Positions 1 through 8,152 of a DNA stretch of 20,238 nt are shown here, piece by piece (positions within the stretch are counted from its first letter, which is position 1; each line of letters starts with the position of its first letter). The translations under genes were made by a program, and so were the position numbers. The notes under the pieces are model-generated. The model made no database searches. It saw nothing but the letters and a program-made list of their open reading frames with translations, and had not been told where the DNA came from. Origin of the DNA: UBA6120 sp964495145 (GTDB lineage Bacteria; Bacillota_I; Bacilli_A; RFN20; CAG-826); NCBI GenBank assembly GCA_964495145.1, contig CAZBUP010000022.1, positions 1-20,238 on the forward strand, given 5' to 3'.

Positions 1-985
<985 letters not shown>

Positions 986-1090
986 TTCATTAAGTTTTCT
1001 AACGAAAATAAACAAAATAAAATTCGGGTAATGTCAGAAAGAACGTTAAAAAAATAGTATCTAGTTTTCAGGGAACATCCCTGAAGAAGA
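986..1090 (+). other. 23S-5S spacer without tRNA
   Basis: This AT-rich spacer of about 105 bases holds no tRNA. Two foldable elements are visible. TTTTCTAACG (995-1004) can pair with CGTTAAAAAA (1044-1053) with one mismatch. TTCAGGGA (1067-1074) pairs perfectly with TCCCTGAA (1078-1085) just before 5S. Neither is followed by a T-tract, so they look like pre-rRNA processing structures, not terminators. The wording TATCTAGTTTTCAG resembles spacers of Bacillota rRNA operons. Confidence 0.6.
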
Positions 1091-1200
1091 AGTCTGGTGG
1101 CGATGGCGCGGTGGTCACACCTGTTCCCATCCCGAACACAGAAGTTAAGCACCGTAGTGGCGAAGGTATCCTCACGGAGAGAATAGCGAGCCGCCGGGCT
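1091..1200 (+). rRNA. rrf: 5S ribosomal RNA
   Basis: The conserved core CGCGGTGGTCACACCTG, then CCCATCCCGAACACAGAAGTTAAGC, identifies 5S rRNA. Helix I closes between 1091-1101 and 1190-1200, with 11 consecutive pairs including G-U. This gives a molecule of about 110 nt, shorter than the usual 115-120 nt. Short 5S rRNAs of about 104-113 nt are known in Mollicutes. The 3' end runs directly into T-rich sequence. Confidence 0.95.
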
Positions 1201-1210
1201 TTTTCTTTTT
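1190..1210 (+). terminator. Probable rRNA operon terminator formed by 5S helix I plus T-tract
   Basis: The 3' strand of 5S helix I (CCGCCGGGCT) is followed at once by TTTTCTTTTT. No other GC hairpin with a T-tract lies before the asp23 promoter, so the 5S end stem itself may serve as the terminator stem. This is an inference from layout. Confidence 0.5.
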
Positions 1211-1215
1211 ATGGG

Positions 1216-1242
1216 GATCTTCTTCCTTATAAAGGAAGGATC
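1216..1242. repeat. Inverted repeat downstream of 5S
   Basis: GATC TT CTTCCTT ATA AAGGAAG GATC forms an 11-bp stem with a two-base bulge and a three-base loop. No T-tract follows on either strand, so this is not a standard intrinsic terminator. It lies between the rRNA operon end and the asp23 promoter. Its role is unknown. Confidence 0.55.
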
Positions 1243-1252
1243 TAAAGCAATC

Positions 1253-1296
1253 AATGGCAAAAAACGGCATATTATAGTATAATGAGCCTTGCCATT
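1253..1296 (+). promoter_or_regulatory. asp23-fakA promoter flanked by an 8-bp inverted repeat
   Basis: A perfect -10 box TATAAT lies at 1278-1283. The best -35 at 17-bp spacing is TGGCAA (1255-1260), which is weak. AATGGCAA (1253-1260) and TTGCCATT (1289-1296) form a perfect inverted repeat. One arm covers the -35 position and the other covers the predicted start point near 1290. This is the layout of a two-site operator, but no regulator is known. Confidence 0.6.
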
Positions 1297-1316
1297 AACG
1301 AACAAGGGAACGAAAC

Positions 1317-1673
1317 ATGGACATCGACAAGAAAACCAAATACGGCGGCATCAACATTTCGATGGAAGCCATCGGTTCCGTGGCCGGAGCGGCCGCGCTT
1401 GAATGCTATGGGGTGGTCGGCTTGGCCTCCAAGAATTCCCTCCGCGAAAACATTGCCAACCTATTGAAAGAAGACGCCTATTACCAAGGCGTGCTCCCCA
1501 AAAAAGACAAAGACGAGTATTCGGTCGAACTTTACATCATTGTTGCCTACGGTGTCAAAATCACCGAAGTTGTCAGCGAAGTCCAAAAGAAAGTTAAATA
1601 CGTCCTGGAGAAAACCTTTGACATCAAATTCAAATCCGTCAATGTCTTCGTCCAAGGACTGAAAACCAATTAA
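1317..1673 (+). CDS. Asp23/Gls24 family protein (YloU-like)
   Basis: The 118-residue product is a full-length member of the Asp23 (alkaline shock protein 23, DUF322) family, like B. subtilis YloU. Family signatures are visible in order: GGINISMEAIGSVAG near residue 10, ECYGVVGLASK near 30, the LYIIVAYGVKI strand near 72 and the C-terminal VNVFVQGLK. There are no membrane segments, so the protein should be cytoplasmic; in S. aureus Asp23 is tethered at the membrane by a partner. Its biochemical role is not settled. It is the first gene of a two-gene unit with fakA, 22 bases downstream, the same pairing as yloU-yloV in Bacillus. The start is supported by AAGGGA about ten bases upstream. Identification is sure; function is not. 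Confidence 0.93.
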   Translation: MDIDKKTKYGGINISMEAIGSVAGAAALECYGVVGLASKNSLRENIANLLKEDAYYQGVLPKKDKDEYSVELYIIVAYGVKITEVVSEVQKKVKYVLEKTFDIKFKSVNVFVQGLKTN

Positions 1674-1695
1674 TTCGGTTCGAGGAGCTTTTTTA

Positions 1696-3363
1696 ATGAA
1701 AACCATCAACGGAATTGACCTCAAGAAGATGATTATTTCCGGGGCCAACCAACTGTATAACTACTACCCCGAAGTCGATGCCCTGAACGTCTTCCCGGTC
1801 CCCGACGGGGATACCGGCATGAACATGAACCTCACGATGTCGAGCGGCGCTAAAGAAGTCGCCAATCGCAACGATGAAAATATTTACGATATCGCCAAAG
1901 CCTTCTCCAAAGGCCTTTTGATGGGCGCCCGGGGCAACTCCGGCGTGATCACCAGCCAAATATTCCGCGGTTTCGCCACCGCGCTCGAAGGCAAGCACCA
2001 AATCAACGCCGTCGAATTCGCCGAAGCCTGGAACCTCGGCCGCGAAGTGGCCTACAAGGCCGTCATGCGCCCGGTCGAAGGTACCATTTTGACGGTCGTC
2101 CGCGAATCCAGCGGGGCCTTGCTTGACCAAGTCAACGAATCGTGGTCGATCGAAGGGGCGATGGACTTCATGCTCAAAGAAGCCCGGGCTTCCTTGGTCC
2201 GCACCCCGGATTTATTGCCGATCCTGAAGGAAGTCGGCGTCGTCGATAGCGGCGGAGCCGGCCTCATCCGCATCATGGAAGGGTTTTTGAGCGCCCTCAA
2301 CGGCAAAGTCATCGACAAGAACACGGCCACCGCCTTCGAAGAACCGCGCGAAATGGCCGGCGCCAGCCTCGAAGCCGAGGAATTCGGCTATTGCACCGAG
2401 TTCATTTTGAAAATCGGCGCCGGGGAATCGGAGAAGAAACCCTTCGTCGAGAAGCGGTTTTCCAATGTGCTCAACAGCCACGGCAACTCGATCGTCATGG
2501 TCCGCGACGATGAACTGGTCAAAGTCCATATTCATACCCTCTTGCCCGGCAACATTTTAAGTTACGCCCAGCAATTCGGCGAGTTCGTCTCCTTGAAGAT
2601 CGAGAACATGTCCGAGCAGCATACCCACCTATCCGACGGCAACGTCTTGAAAGACGTCAAGCACGCCCATGAAGACCTCCATATCCTGAAACAGGAAGAG
2701 AAAGACTACGCCATCATCGCCGTGGCGGCCGGATCCGGACTCGAAAAGATGTTCAAGGAGCTGCGGGTCGATTACATCGTCAGCGGCGGCCAAACCATGA
2801 ACCCGGCCACCGAAGATTTCGTCACCGCGATTAAAAAAATCAACGCCAAGCACGTCTTTTTGCTCCCCAACAACCCAAACATCATCTTGGCCGCCAACCA
2901 AGCCGTCGACGTGATCGGTTCCGAGCGGAGCGTCCACGTGATCCCCAGCAAGACCATTCCCCAAGGACTCGTCGCATGCATGATGTTCAATCCCGAAGCC
3001 AAACTCGACGAAAACCTCGCCGAGATGAAACGGGCATTGGACACGGTCCAATCGGGTGCCATCACCTTTTCGATCAAAGACACGGCCATCGACGGCATCG
3101 CCATCAAGAAGGACGATTACATGGCCTTGTCCGGCAAGAAAATCGTCGCCTCGCATCCCGACATGTTCGCGACCGCCGAAAAACTCCTCGAATCGATGAT
3201 TGACGAGATGACGAGCATCGTCACCTTGATCGTCGGGGAAGGGGTCGACATGAAGCGGGTCGACAAGTTGACCAAAAAATTCGAAACCAAATACATCGAC
3301 GTCGAATTTGACGTCCGCCAGGGCGACCAACCGGTCTATGCCTTCTTGGTCGGGGTCGAATAA
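1696..3363 (+). CDS. fakA: Fatty acid kinase catalytic subunit FakA (DhaL/YloV family)
   Basis: The 555-residue protein matches the FakA/YloV family in length and layout. FakA phosphorylates fatty acids bound by a FakB (DegV-family) partner, giving acyl-phosphate for phospholipid synthesis. The N-terminal DhaL-type kinase domain (about 1-205) carries NVFPVPDGDTGMN (31-43) with the Mg-binding Asp37 and Asp39, GARGNSGV (77-84), and GVVDSGGAGL (181-190). The middle domain retains Cys233, His278 and His280, which line up with the zinc ligands known in S. aureus FakA. A C-terminal domain follows (about 330-555). The SD GAGGAG sits nine bases before ATG. No fakB lies in the window. The substrate is shared with plsX downstream, since PlsX interconverts acyl-ACP and acyl-phosphate. 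A strong terminator follows. Confidence 0.93.
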   Translation: MKTINGIDLKKMIISGANQLYNYYPEVDALNVFPVPDGDTGMNMNLTMSSGAKEVANRNDENIYDIAKAFSKGLLMGARGNSGVITSQIFRGFATALEGKHQINAVEFAEAWNLGREVAYKAVMRPVEGTILTVVRESSGALLDQVNESWSIEGAMDFMLKEARASLVRTPDLLPILKEVGVVDSGGAGLIRIMEGFLSALNGKVIDKNTATAFEEPREMAGASLEAEEFGYCTEFILKIGAGESEKKPFVEKRFSNVLNSHGNSIVMVRDDELVKVHIHTLLPGNILSYAQQFGEFVSLKIENMSEQHTHLSDGNVLKDVKHAHEDLHILKQEEKDYAIIAVAAGSGLEKMFKELRVDYIVSGGQTMNPATEDFVTAIKKINAKHVFLLPNNPNIILAANQAVDVIGSERSVHVIPSKTIPQGLVACMMFNPEAKLDENLAEMKRALDTVQSGAITFSIKDTAIDGIAIKKDDYMALSGKKIVASHPDMFATAEKLLESMIDEMTSIVTLIVGEGVDMKRVDKLTKKFETKYIDVEFDVRQGDQPVYAFLVGVE

Positions 3364-3381
3364 ACGCGATATTGAACGAAT

Positions 3382-3406
3382 AAGGGGCTAAGCCCCTTTT
3401 TGTTTT
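3382..3406 (+). terminator. Intrinsic terminator after fakA
   Basis: AAGGGG, loop CTAAG, CCCCTT form a perfect stem, followed by TTTGTTTT. It sits 18 bases after the fakA stop and ends the asp23-fakA unit. Confidence 0.9.
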
Positions 3407-3414
3407 GCTATGAT
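3406..3414 (+). promoter_or_regulatory. Extended -10 promoter of recG, placed for a leaderless mRNA
   Basis: TGCTATGAT is an extended -10 element (TGn plus TATGAT). No good -35 is visible because the upstream DNA is the fakA terminator. The -10 ends six bases before the recG ATG, so the expected start point is the A of the ATG itself. Confidence 0.5.
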
Positions 3415-3420
3415 TAAGGC

Positions 3421-5409
3421 ATGAAACTTTCCAAATCGGCCCGGCTCAACGCCGCCTTGCTGTCGATCGACATCGTGACCCCGCTCGACGCCGTCATGCA
3501 CTTGCCGTACCGCTACGAGGATTTTTCATTGACCCCCGAGGTCGATTTGCGGCAAGGCCAGCGCCTGGTCGTCTATGGCAAAGCCATCAGTGCCCCGACC
3601 GTCAACGTCACCTCGCGCTACAAAATCGTCAGCTTCCGGTTCCGGAGCGGCGATGGGCACACTTACCAAGTCGTTGCCTTCAATCGGCCTTATCTCCTCA
3701 AAGTGGTGACCCTGGGGTCCGAGTATACGTTGATTGGAACCTACGATCGAAAAAATGATAAACTCAACCTTCTGACCTTACGCTCGGGATCCATCAAGGA
3801 CAGCGACCGTTACAAGCCAGTCTATTCTTTGCCAAGCACCATCGATCAGCACGTCTATCAGCGATTGGTGTTGCGGGTCTTTCCCCAAGCCGAACCGCTC
3901 CTCAAGGAAGGTATACCGGCGCAGCTCATCGAGAAATACCACCTACTATCCAAGGCCGCATCATTGAAGCTGCTTCATAACCCCGGTTCACCCGAGGACA
4001 TCCGCCAGGGTTATCGCACCGTCAAGTATGAAGAAGCCCTGCGCTTTTGCCTGAAAACCCAACTGATTCGCCGGCAAAACCGCTTTCTTTACAAAATCAA
4101 GAAGCCGGATATCGATTTATTGAAGATCAACGATTTCGTTAAGACTTTACCCTATCGCCTCAGCCACGACCAACTGGCGGCCGTGCGGGAAATCATCGTT
4201 GACATGAATCGGGAAACGCTGATGTACCGTCTGCTTCAAGGCGATGTCGGGAGCGGCAAAACGGTCGTGGCCGCCTTGGCTCTGTATGCCAATTACCTGC
4301 GCCGCGACCAAGGGGCGCTGATGGCCCCGACCGACGCTTTGGCCAAGCAGCATTTTCTCACCCTGAAACAGCTATTCAAACTGACTGGGGTCCAAGTGGC
4401 GCTTTTGGTAGGCGCCATGACCGCCAAGGAAAAACAATCCGTCAAAGACGGACTGCTCGACGGCGTCATCGATGTGGTGGTGGGGACCCATGCTCTCTTT
4501 TCGGAAGATGTCGTTTATCAATCGCTAGGGTTGGCCGTCATCGACGAGCAACATCGCTTCGGGGTCAACCAACGCAGTCTTTTGTCAAATAAAGGGACGC
4601 GAGCCGATTTATTGCTGATGTCGGCGACCCCGATCCCGCGCACCCTGGCGCTGACCGTGTACGGGGACATGGACATGACGTCGATCAAACAGTTTCCGAC
4701 CGCCAAACGGGACGTGCAGACATTTATTTGCGCTCCTGAAGACGCTCGGCTTGAAGGAGCCGTCGCCGTTTCGCTTAACCACCATCGACGGGTGTTTGTC
4801 ATCGCCCCGTTGATTGAAGACAATGACTATTCACAGTTTGGGGTAGAAGCCTTATACGATGAATACGCGAGAAAATACCATGCGCAAGTCGGACTCCTGC
4901 ATGGACGCCTTCCCAGTGACGAAAAAGACGCCGTCTTGCGTGATTTCGTGTCCGGCCGGGTGCCGATTTTGGTCTCAACGACGGTGATTGAAGTCGGAAT
5001 CGACGTGCCGACGGCCGACACGATGATCGTCTATGAGGCCGAACGATTCGGCTTGGCATCCTTGCATCAGCTTCGGGGCCGCATCGGCCGTGACGGGCAC
5101 CCGGCTTCGTTTTTCCTGGTGACCGACATTGAGAGTCCGGAAGAGCACGCCCGCTTGAAAGTGCTGATGGATACCGATGACGGATTCCGCATCGCCGAAG
5201 AAGATTTGACCCATCGGGGCCCGGGCGAGTTGGCCGGTCAACGCCAAGCTGGTTTCGGCCATTTCGTATACGTCAATCCCTATGACGATTACAAGATGCT
5301 GACTTATGCCCGCGATGACGCCATCGCTTTACTTGAAAATCCTGATCCATCCAACCACGATTTGATCATCGACATTCAAAACCAAATCAAAGATGCGCCT
5401 TATGGGTGA
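3421..5409 (+). CDS. recG: ATP-dependent DNA helicase RecG
   Basis: The 662-residue protein is RecG, the branch-migrating helicase that regresses stalled forks and processes Holliday junctions. An OB-fold wedge domain occupies roughly the first 170 residues. The SF2 motor follows: Walker A GDVGSGKT (274-281), DEQH box (375-378) then RFG, motif III SATPIPRT (401-408), TTVIEVGIDVP (520-530), and motif VI QLRGRIGR (550-557). It is slightly shorter than the usual 670-690 residues. The extreme N-terminus lacks the common GVGPK helix-hairpin segment. ATG 3421 is the first possible start, because TAA occurs in frame six bases upstream. No usable SD is seen, consistent with a leaderless transcript. 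The neighbours match Bacillus, where recG follows yloV and precedes the plsX region. Confidence 0.96.
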   Translation: MKLSKSARLNAALLSIDIVTPLDAVMHLPYRYEDFSLTPEVDLRQGQRLVVYGKAISAPTVNVTSRYKIVSFRFRSGDGHTYQVVAFNRPYLLKVVTLGSEYTLIGTYDRKNDKLNLLTLRSGSIKDSDRYKPVYSLPSTIDQHVYQRLVLRVFPQAEPLLKEGIPAQLIEKYHLLSKAASLKLLHNPGSPEDIRQGYRTVKYEEALRFCLKTQLIRRQNRFLYKIKKPDIDLLKINDFVKTLPYRLSHDQLAAVREIIVDMNRETLMYRLLQGDVGSGKTVVAALALYANYLRRDQGALMAPTDALAKQHFLTLKQLFKLTGVQVALLVGAMTAKEKQSVKDGLLDGVIDVVVGTHALFSEDVVYQSLGLAVIDEQHRFGVNQRSLLSNKGTRADLLLMSATPIPRTLALTVYGDMDMTSIKQFPTAKRDVQTFICAPEDARLEGAVAVSLNHHRRVFVIAPLIEDNDYSQFGVEALYDEYARKYHAQVGLLHGRLPSDEKDAVLRDFVSGRVPILVSTTVIEVGIDVPTADTMIVYEAERFGLASLHQLRGRIGRDGHPASFFLVTDIESPEEHARLKVLMDTDDGFRIAEEDLTHRGPGELAGQRQAGFGHFVYVNPYDDYKMLTYARDDAIALLENPDPSNHDLIIDIQNQIKDAPYG

Positions 5410-5413
5410 ACCA

Positions 5414-5435
5414 TTCATTTGATATATCAAATGAA
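5414..5435. promoter_or_regulatory. Perfect 22-bp palindrome upstream of plsX, likely operator
   Basis: TTCATTTGATA followed by TATCAAATGAA is a perfect 22-bp dyad starting five bases after the recG stop. It lacks a T-tract, so it is unlikely to be a terminator. It contains TTTGA-N4-TCAAA half-sites, close to the FabT (MarR-family) site of lactic acid bacteria, which as I recall has N3 spacing. It does not resemble the FapR site of Bacillus. It overlaps the -35 box of the best plsX promoter, as expected for a repressor site. The regulator is unknown. Confidence 0.65.
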
Positions 5436-5447
5436 ATTAGGTATGGT
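5419..5447 (+). promoter_or_regulatory. Predicted plsX operon promoter
   Basis: TTGATA (5419-5424), a 17-bp spacer and TATGGT (5442-5447) form a reasonable sigma-A promoter whose -35 lies inside the palindrome. A second -10-like TATAAT (5492-5497) nearer the gene has no convincing -35. The leader from the first promoter would be about 60 nt. Confidence 0.5.
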
Positions 5448-5516
5448 ATAGATGGCCGAAGTTCCATTGGGCCGATCAATGACAATTACTATATAATTAA
5501 TTATCGAGGTCAAAAT

Positions 5517-6506
5517 ATGAAAACAATCGTCGTCGACATGATGGGATCCGATCACGGATCCACCGCTACCATTGACGGAGTCAAGCAATTCTTCGCCCGC
5601 AACCAAGGGGCCAAGTTGATTCTAGTGGGGGATCCCCACGAATTGGCGCCTTTGAAAGACACTTGCGAAATCATCCCTTCGAGTCAAATTGTCCCGATGG
5701 AAGCCGGAGCCCTTGACGTCATGCGGCTGAAGCAATCGTCGATGATGGTCGCCATTAATACCTTCTTGGAGCGTGGGGCCGACGCCATCGTCAGCGCCGG
5801 GTCGACCGGCGGCTTCCTCAGCGCCACTACCTTGAAGTTGAAATTGATCGAAGGGGTGGAACGGGCTGCCTTGATGTCGCCGTTTCCAACCGCGATTCCC
5901 GGCAAGAAAGCCACCGTTCTCGACATCGGGGCCAACAATGAAAACACCCCGACGCAGATTGTCCAATTCGCCAAGATGGGCAGCATCTTCGCCCAAAAGA
6001 TCTATGGACTCAAGGAACCAAAAGTCTATCTGCTATCCAACGGCGTCGAAGAGAAAAAAGGTACCCCGGAATTGAAAGAAGCCCATCAGATGCTCAAGAC
6101 GATCAATTATCCGGGATTCATGGGTAACGTCGAAGCCCGCGAGGCACTGAATGGCGAAGCCGACGTCATCGTCAGCGGCGGATTTGCCGGCAATATCTTC
6201 CTTAAGGGAAGCGAGGGCATTTTCGTGTTGATGAACAACATGATCAAAAAGGCTTTCACCCGCAATATCTTCACAAAAATCGGCTATTTGCTCTCGAAGA
6301 AGGGCTTTGCCGAGATGAAGACCTCACTCAATTACAAAACGTATGGCGGCGCCATGCTTTTGGGCGTCAACGGTGTAGTCGTTAAGGCGCATGGAAGTAG
6401 CGACGGTTTCAGTTTCTCCTATGCCCTTGAAGTCGCGCTGAAGATGGCCGAAGCCGACGTCGTCAACCAAATTCGGGCGGGATTGTCCCATGAAGCCAAT
6501 CACTGA
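5517..6506 (+). CDS. plsX: Phosphate acyltransferase PlsX
   Basis: PlsX exchanges acyl groups between acyl-ACP and phosphate, making acyl-phosphate for PlsY at the membrane. I start it at ATG 5517 because GAGG sits seven bases upstream and MKTIVVDMMGSDHGS matches the family N-terminus (VDAMGGDxxP). This gives 329 residues, close to the usual 330-345. A start inside recG would add 37 unrelated residues. Other family segments are GADAIVSAGSTGGF, LDIGANNENTPTQIVQFAKMG and the C-terminal YGGAMLLGVNGVVVKAHGSS. The gene overlaps rnc by 17 bases. In Bacillus, fabD, fabG and acpP lie between plsX and rnc; here they are missing. The upstream palindrome suggests lipid-responsive regulation (inference). 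Confidence 0.95.
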   Translation: MKTIVVDMMGSDHGSTATIDGVKQFFARNQGAKLILVGDPHELAPLKDTCEIIPSSQIVPMEAGALDVMRLKQSSMMVAINTFLERGADAIVSAGSTGGFLSATTLKLKLIEGVERAALMSPFPTAIPGKKATVLDIGANNENTPTQIVQFAKMGSIFAQKIYGLKEPKVYLLSNGVEEKKGTPELKEAHQMLKTINYPGFMGNVEAREALNGEADVIVSGGFAGNIFLKGSEGIFVLMNNMIKKAFTRNIFTKIGYLLSKKGFAEMKTSLNYKTYGGAMLLGVNGVVVKAHGSSDGFSFSYALEVALKMAEADVVNQIRAGLSHEANH

Positions 6507-7173
6507 GTTAATAACGAAACTGGGTATTCGCACCCGGCGGCCGTCCTTGTATGATCGGGCGGTCACCCACCCTTCCTATCACGTCGAAGGCAAAGGTCCC
6601 GATTCCGATTACGAACGGCTCGAATTCATGGGCGACGCCATCATTTCGCTGATCGTCGCCGAACTGGTCTACCGCCACCACCCTGAATTCGACCAAGGCA
6701 TGATGTCTAAAACGCGAGCCAAACTCGTGCGGACCGAGGGATTGGTCAGTTTGGCCCAAAATCTTGATTTGGCCGAATACATCCGGGTTGGCCATAGCAT
6801 GAACAAAGCCGCCGTGGCCGGATCCAAAAACATTCTTGAGGACGTGTTCGAAGCCCTAATGGGCGCCGTGTACATCGACCAAGGCTTCAAGATTACGAAA
6901 CAAGTGCTCCTGCCGATGTTTGAAACGATGGTCAAAGACATCGACGTCGAAGTCATCACCGATTTCAAGACGCGGCTCCAAGAAGCGTTTCAAGCCGAGC
7001 ATCGCGAATCGGTCACCTATAAAGTCGAAGAAGAATCAGGCCCGGCCCACGACCGACATTTCGTCGTGTCGGTTTCTTACGACGGGCAAGTGCTGGGACG
7101 CGGCAGCGGCCCGAGCAAGAAAGACGCCGAGCAGAAAGCCGCCTGCGACGCCTTGGGGAAGAAAGCCGGCTGA
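6490..7173 (+). CDS. rnc: Ribonuclease III
   Basis: This double-strand-specific endoribonuclease processes rRNA precursors and structured mRNAs. The 227 residues contain the RNase III signature ERLEFMGD (42-49) with metal ligands Glu45 and Asp49. A second acidic pair, Asp118 and Glu121, lies in EDVFEALMGAVYID. A C-terminal dsRNA-binding domain spans about 157-224 and ends with the typical GSGPSKKDAEQKAACDAL run. Length is normal. The ATG lies inside the end of plsX, a 17-base overlap, so translation is probably coupled. The next gene is ftsY after the junction TGATATG; smc, usually between rnc and ftsY in Bacillota, is not here. Confidence 0.97.
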   Translation: MKPITELITKLGIRTRRPSLYDRAVTHPSYHVEGKGPDSDYERLEFMGDAIISLIVAELVYRHHPEFDQGMMSKTRAKLVRTEGLVSLAQNLDLAEYIRVGHSMNKAAVAGSKNILEDVFEALMGAVYIDQGFKITKQVLLPMFETMVKDIDVEVITDFKTRLQEAFQAEHRESVTYKVEEESGPAHDRHFVVSVSYDGQVLGRGSGPSKKDAEQKAACDALGKKAG

Positions 7174-7174
7174 T

Positions 7175-8152
7175 ATGGGCTTATTTGCCTATCTAAAAAA
7201 CAAAATCATCGGCAAAAACAAGGCCGTTAAGGAAAAATACGTGATTGGCTTGGCTAAAAGCCGATCGCAGTTTTCGGATCGACTCCAAAACCTATCGCGA
7301 CGATATCATCAAACCAACGAACAATATTTCCAAGAACTCGAGGACATTTTGATCGAAGCCGACATCGGCGTCAAATTGACCGACGACATCTTGACGGCGA
7401 CCCGAGCCGAGAGCCAAGCCCAGGGCATTGACGATCCCAGTCAGATCAATGAGATCTTGGTCGACAAAATGTTCATCGGCTACGCCCAAAGCGGCGATGA
7501 CATCAAAACCGAGATCACCTTTGCCGATGGCCGACCGACCATCGTCTTGATCGTCGGGGTCAACGGCGTCGGCAAGACGACCTCGATTGCCAAGTTGGCC
7601 CATCGCTATCAAGCCCAAGGCAAAAAGGTCTTATTGGTATCAGGCGACACGTTCCGGGCCGGCGCCCAAGAACAATTGGCGGTTTGGGCCGCGCGGCTGC
7701 CGGCAGACCTTGTTTCCGGAAGTCCGGGCGAGGATCCTTCGGCGGTCACTTACCGCGGCATGGAACAAGCTCAAAAGGGCGCTTACGACCTTGTCATCGT
7801 CGATACGGCCGGACGTTTGCAAACGAAGGCCAATCTCATGGCCGAATTGTCGAAGGTGCGGCGAACGATTGCCCGCTTCTACGAAAACGGCTCCGACGAG
7901 GTGTTTTTAATCATAGACGCCACCACGGGCCAAAATGGGGTCTTCCAGGCTCAAGCTTTTGCCGAGGCGACCGGTTTGACCGGAGTGATCATCACCAAGA
8001 TGGATGGCACTTCCAAAGGCGGGATTGTCCTTGCCATACGCGATCAAATCGGGGTGCCGGTGCGATTCATCGGTTTCGGCGAGAAATTGACCGACTTGGA
8101 CGAATTCGACTTGGATTCCTATTTGTATGGTCTTTGCGTGGGAGACCAATGA
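7175..8152 (+). CDS. ftsY: Signal recognition particle receptor FtsY
   Basis: FtsY is the membrane-associated SRP receptor GTPase that docks Ffh-ribosome complexes at the translocon. The 325-residue product begins with an amphipathic MGLFAYLKNKIIG, consistent with membrane targeting. A long acidic A domain is absent, as in many Gram-positives. The N domain is followed by the G domain: G1 GVNGVGKTT (128-136), DTFRAGAQEQL (158-168), G3 DTAG (210-213) and G4 TKMD (274-277). The ATG begins one base after the rnc TGA. A longer in-frame reading back to 6920 is only the shadow of rnc. No close SD is seen, so initiation may depend on coupling to rnc. The end overlaps orf84 by four bases. Confidence 0.96.
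   Translation: MGLFAYLKNKIIGKNKAVKEKYVIGLAKSRSQFSDRLQNLSRRYHQTNEQYFQELEDILIEADIGVKLTDDILTATRAESQAQGIDDPSQINEILVDKMFIGYAQSGDDIKTEITFADGRPTIVLIVGVNGVGKTTSIAKLAHRYQAQGKKVLLVSGDTFRAGAQEQLAVWAARLPADLVSGSPGEDPSAVTYRGMEQAQKGAYDLVIVDTAGRLQTKANLMAELSKVRRTIARFYENGSDEVFLIIDATTGQNGVFQAQAFAEATGLTGVIITKMDGTSKGGIVLAIRDQIGVPVRFIGFGEKLTDLDEFDLDSYLYGLCVGDQ

Noticed and set aside
2629..3330. Long minus strand frame (233 codons) opposite fakA
   Set aside because: It is the mirror of C-rich third codon positions in fakA; the composition is low-complexity and no start signal is seen.
5407..5457. Reading through TGA as Trp (Mycoplasma code), for example at the end of recG
   Set aside because: Many genes end in TGA at the expected family length and all Trp codons seen are TGG.
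5406..5516. Longer PlsX from an ATG region inside recG
   Set aside because: The extra residues do not match the family, and the promoter and palindrome lie in that stretch; ATG 5517 has a proper SD.
7684..8148. Upstream part of a 239-codon frame ending in the small membrane protein
   Set aside because: Overlaps the ftsY G domain in another frame; only the part from ATG 8149 has an SD and a coherent membrane pattern.
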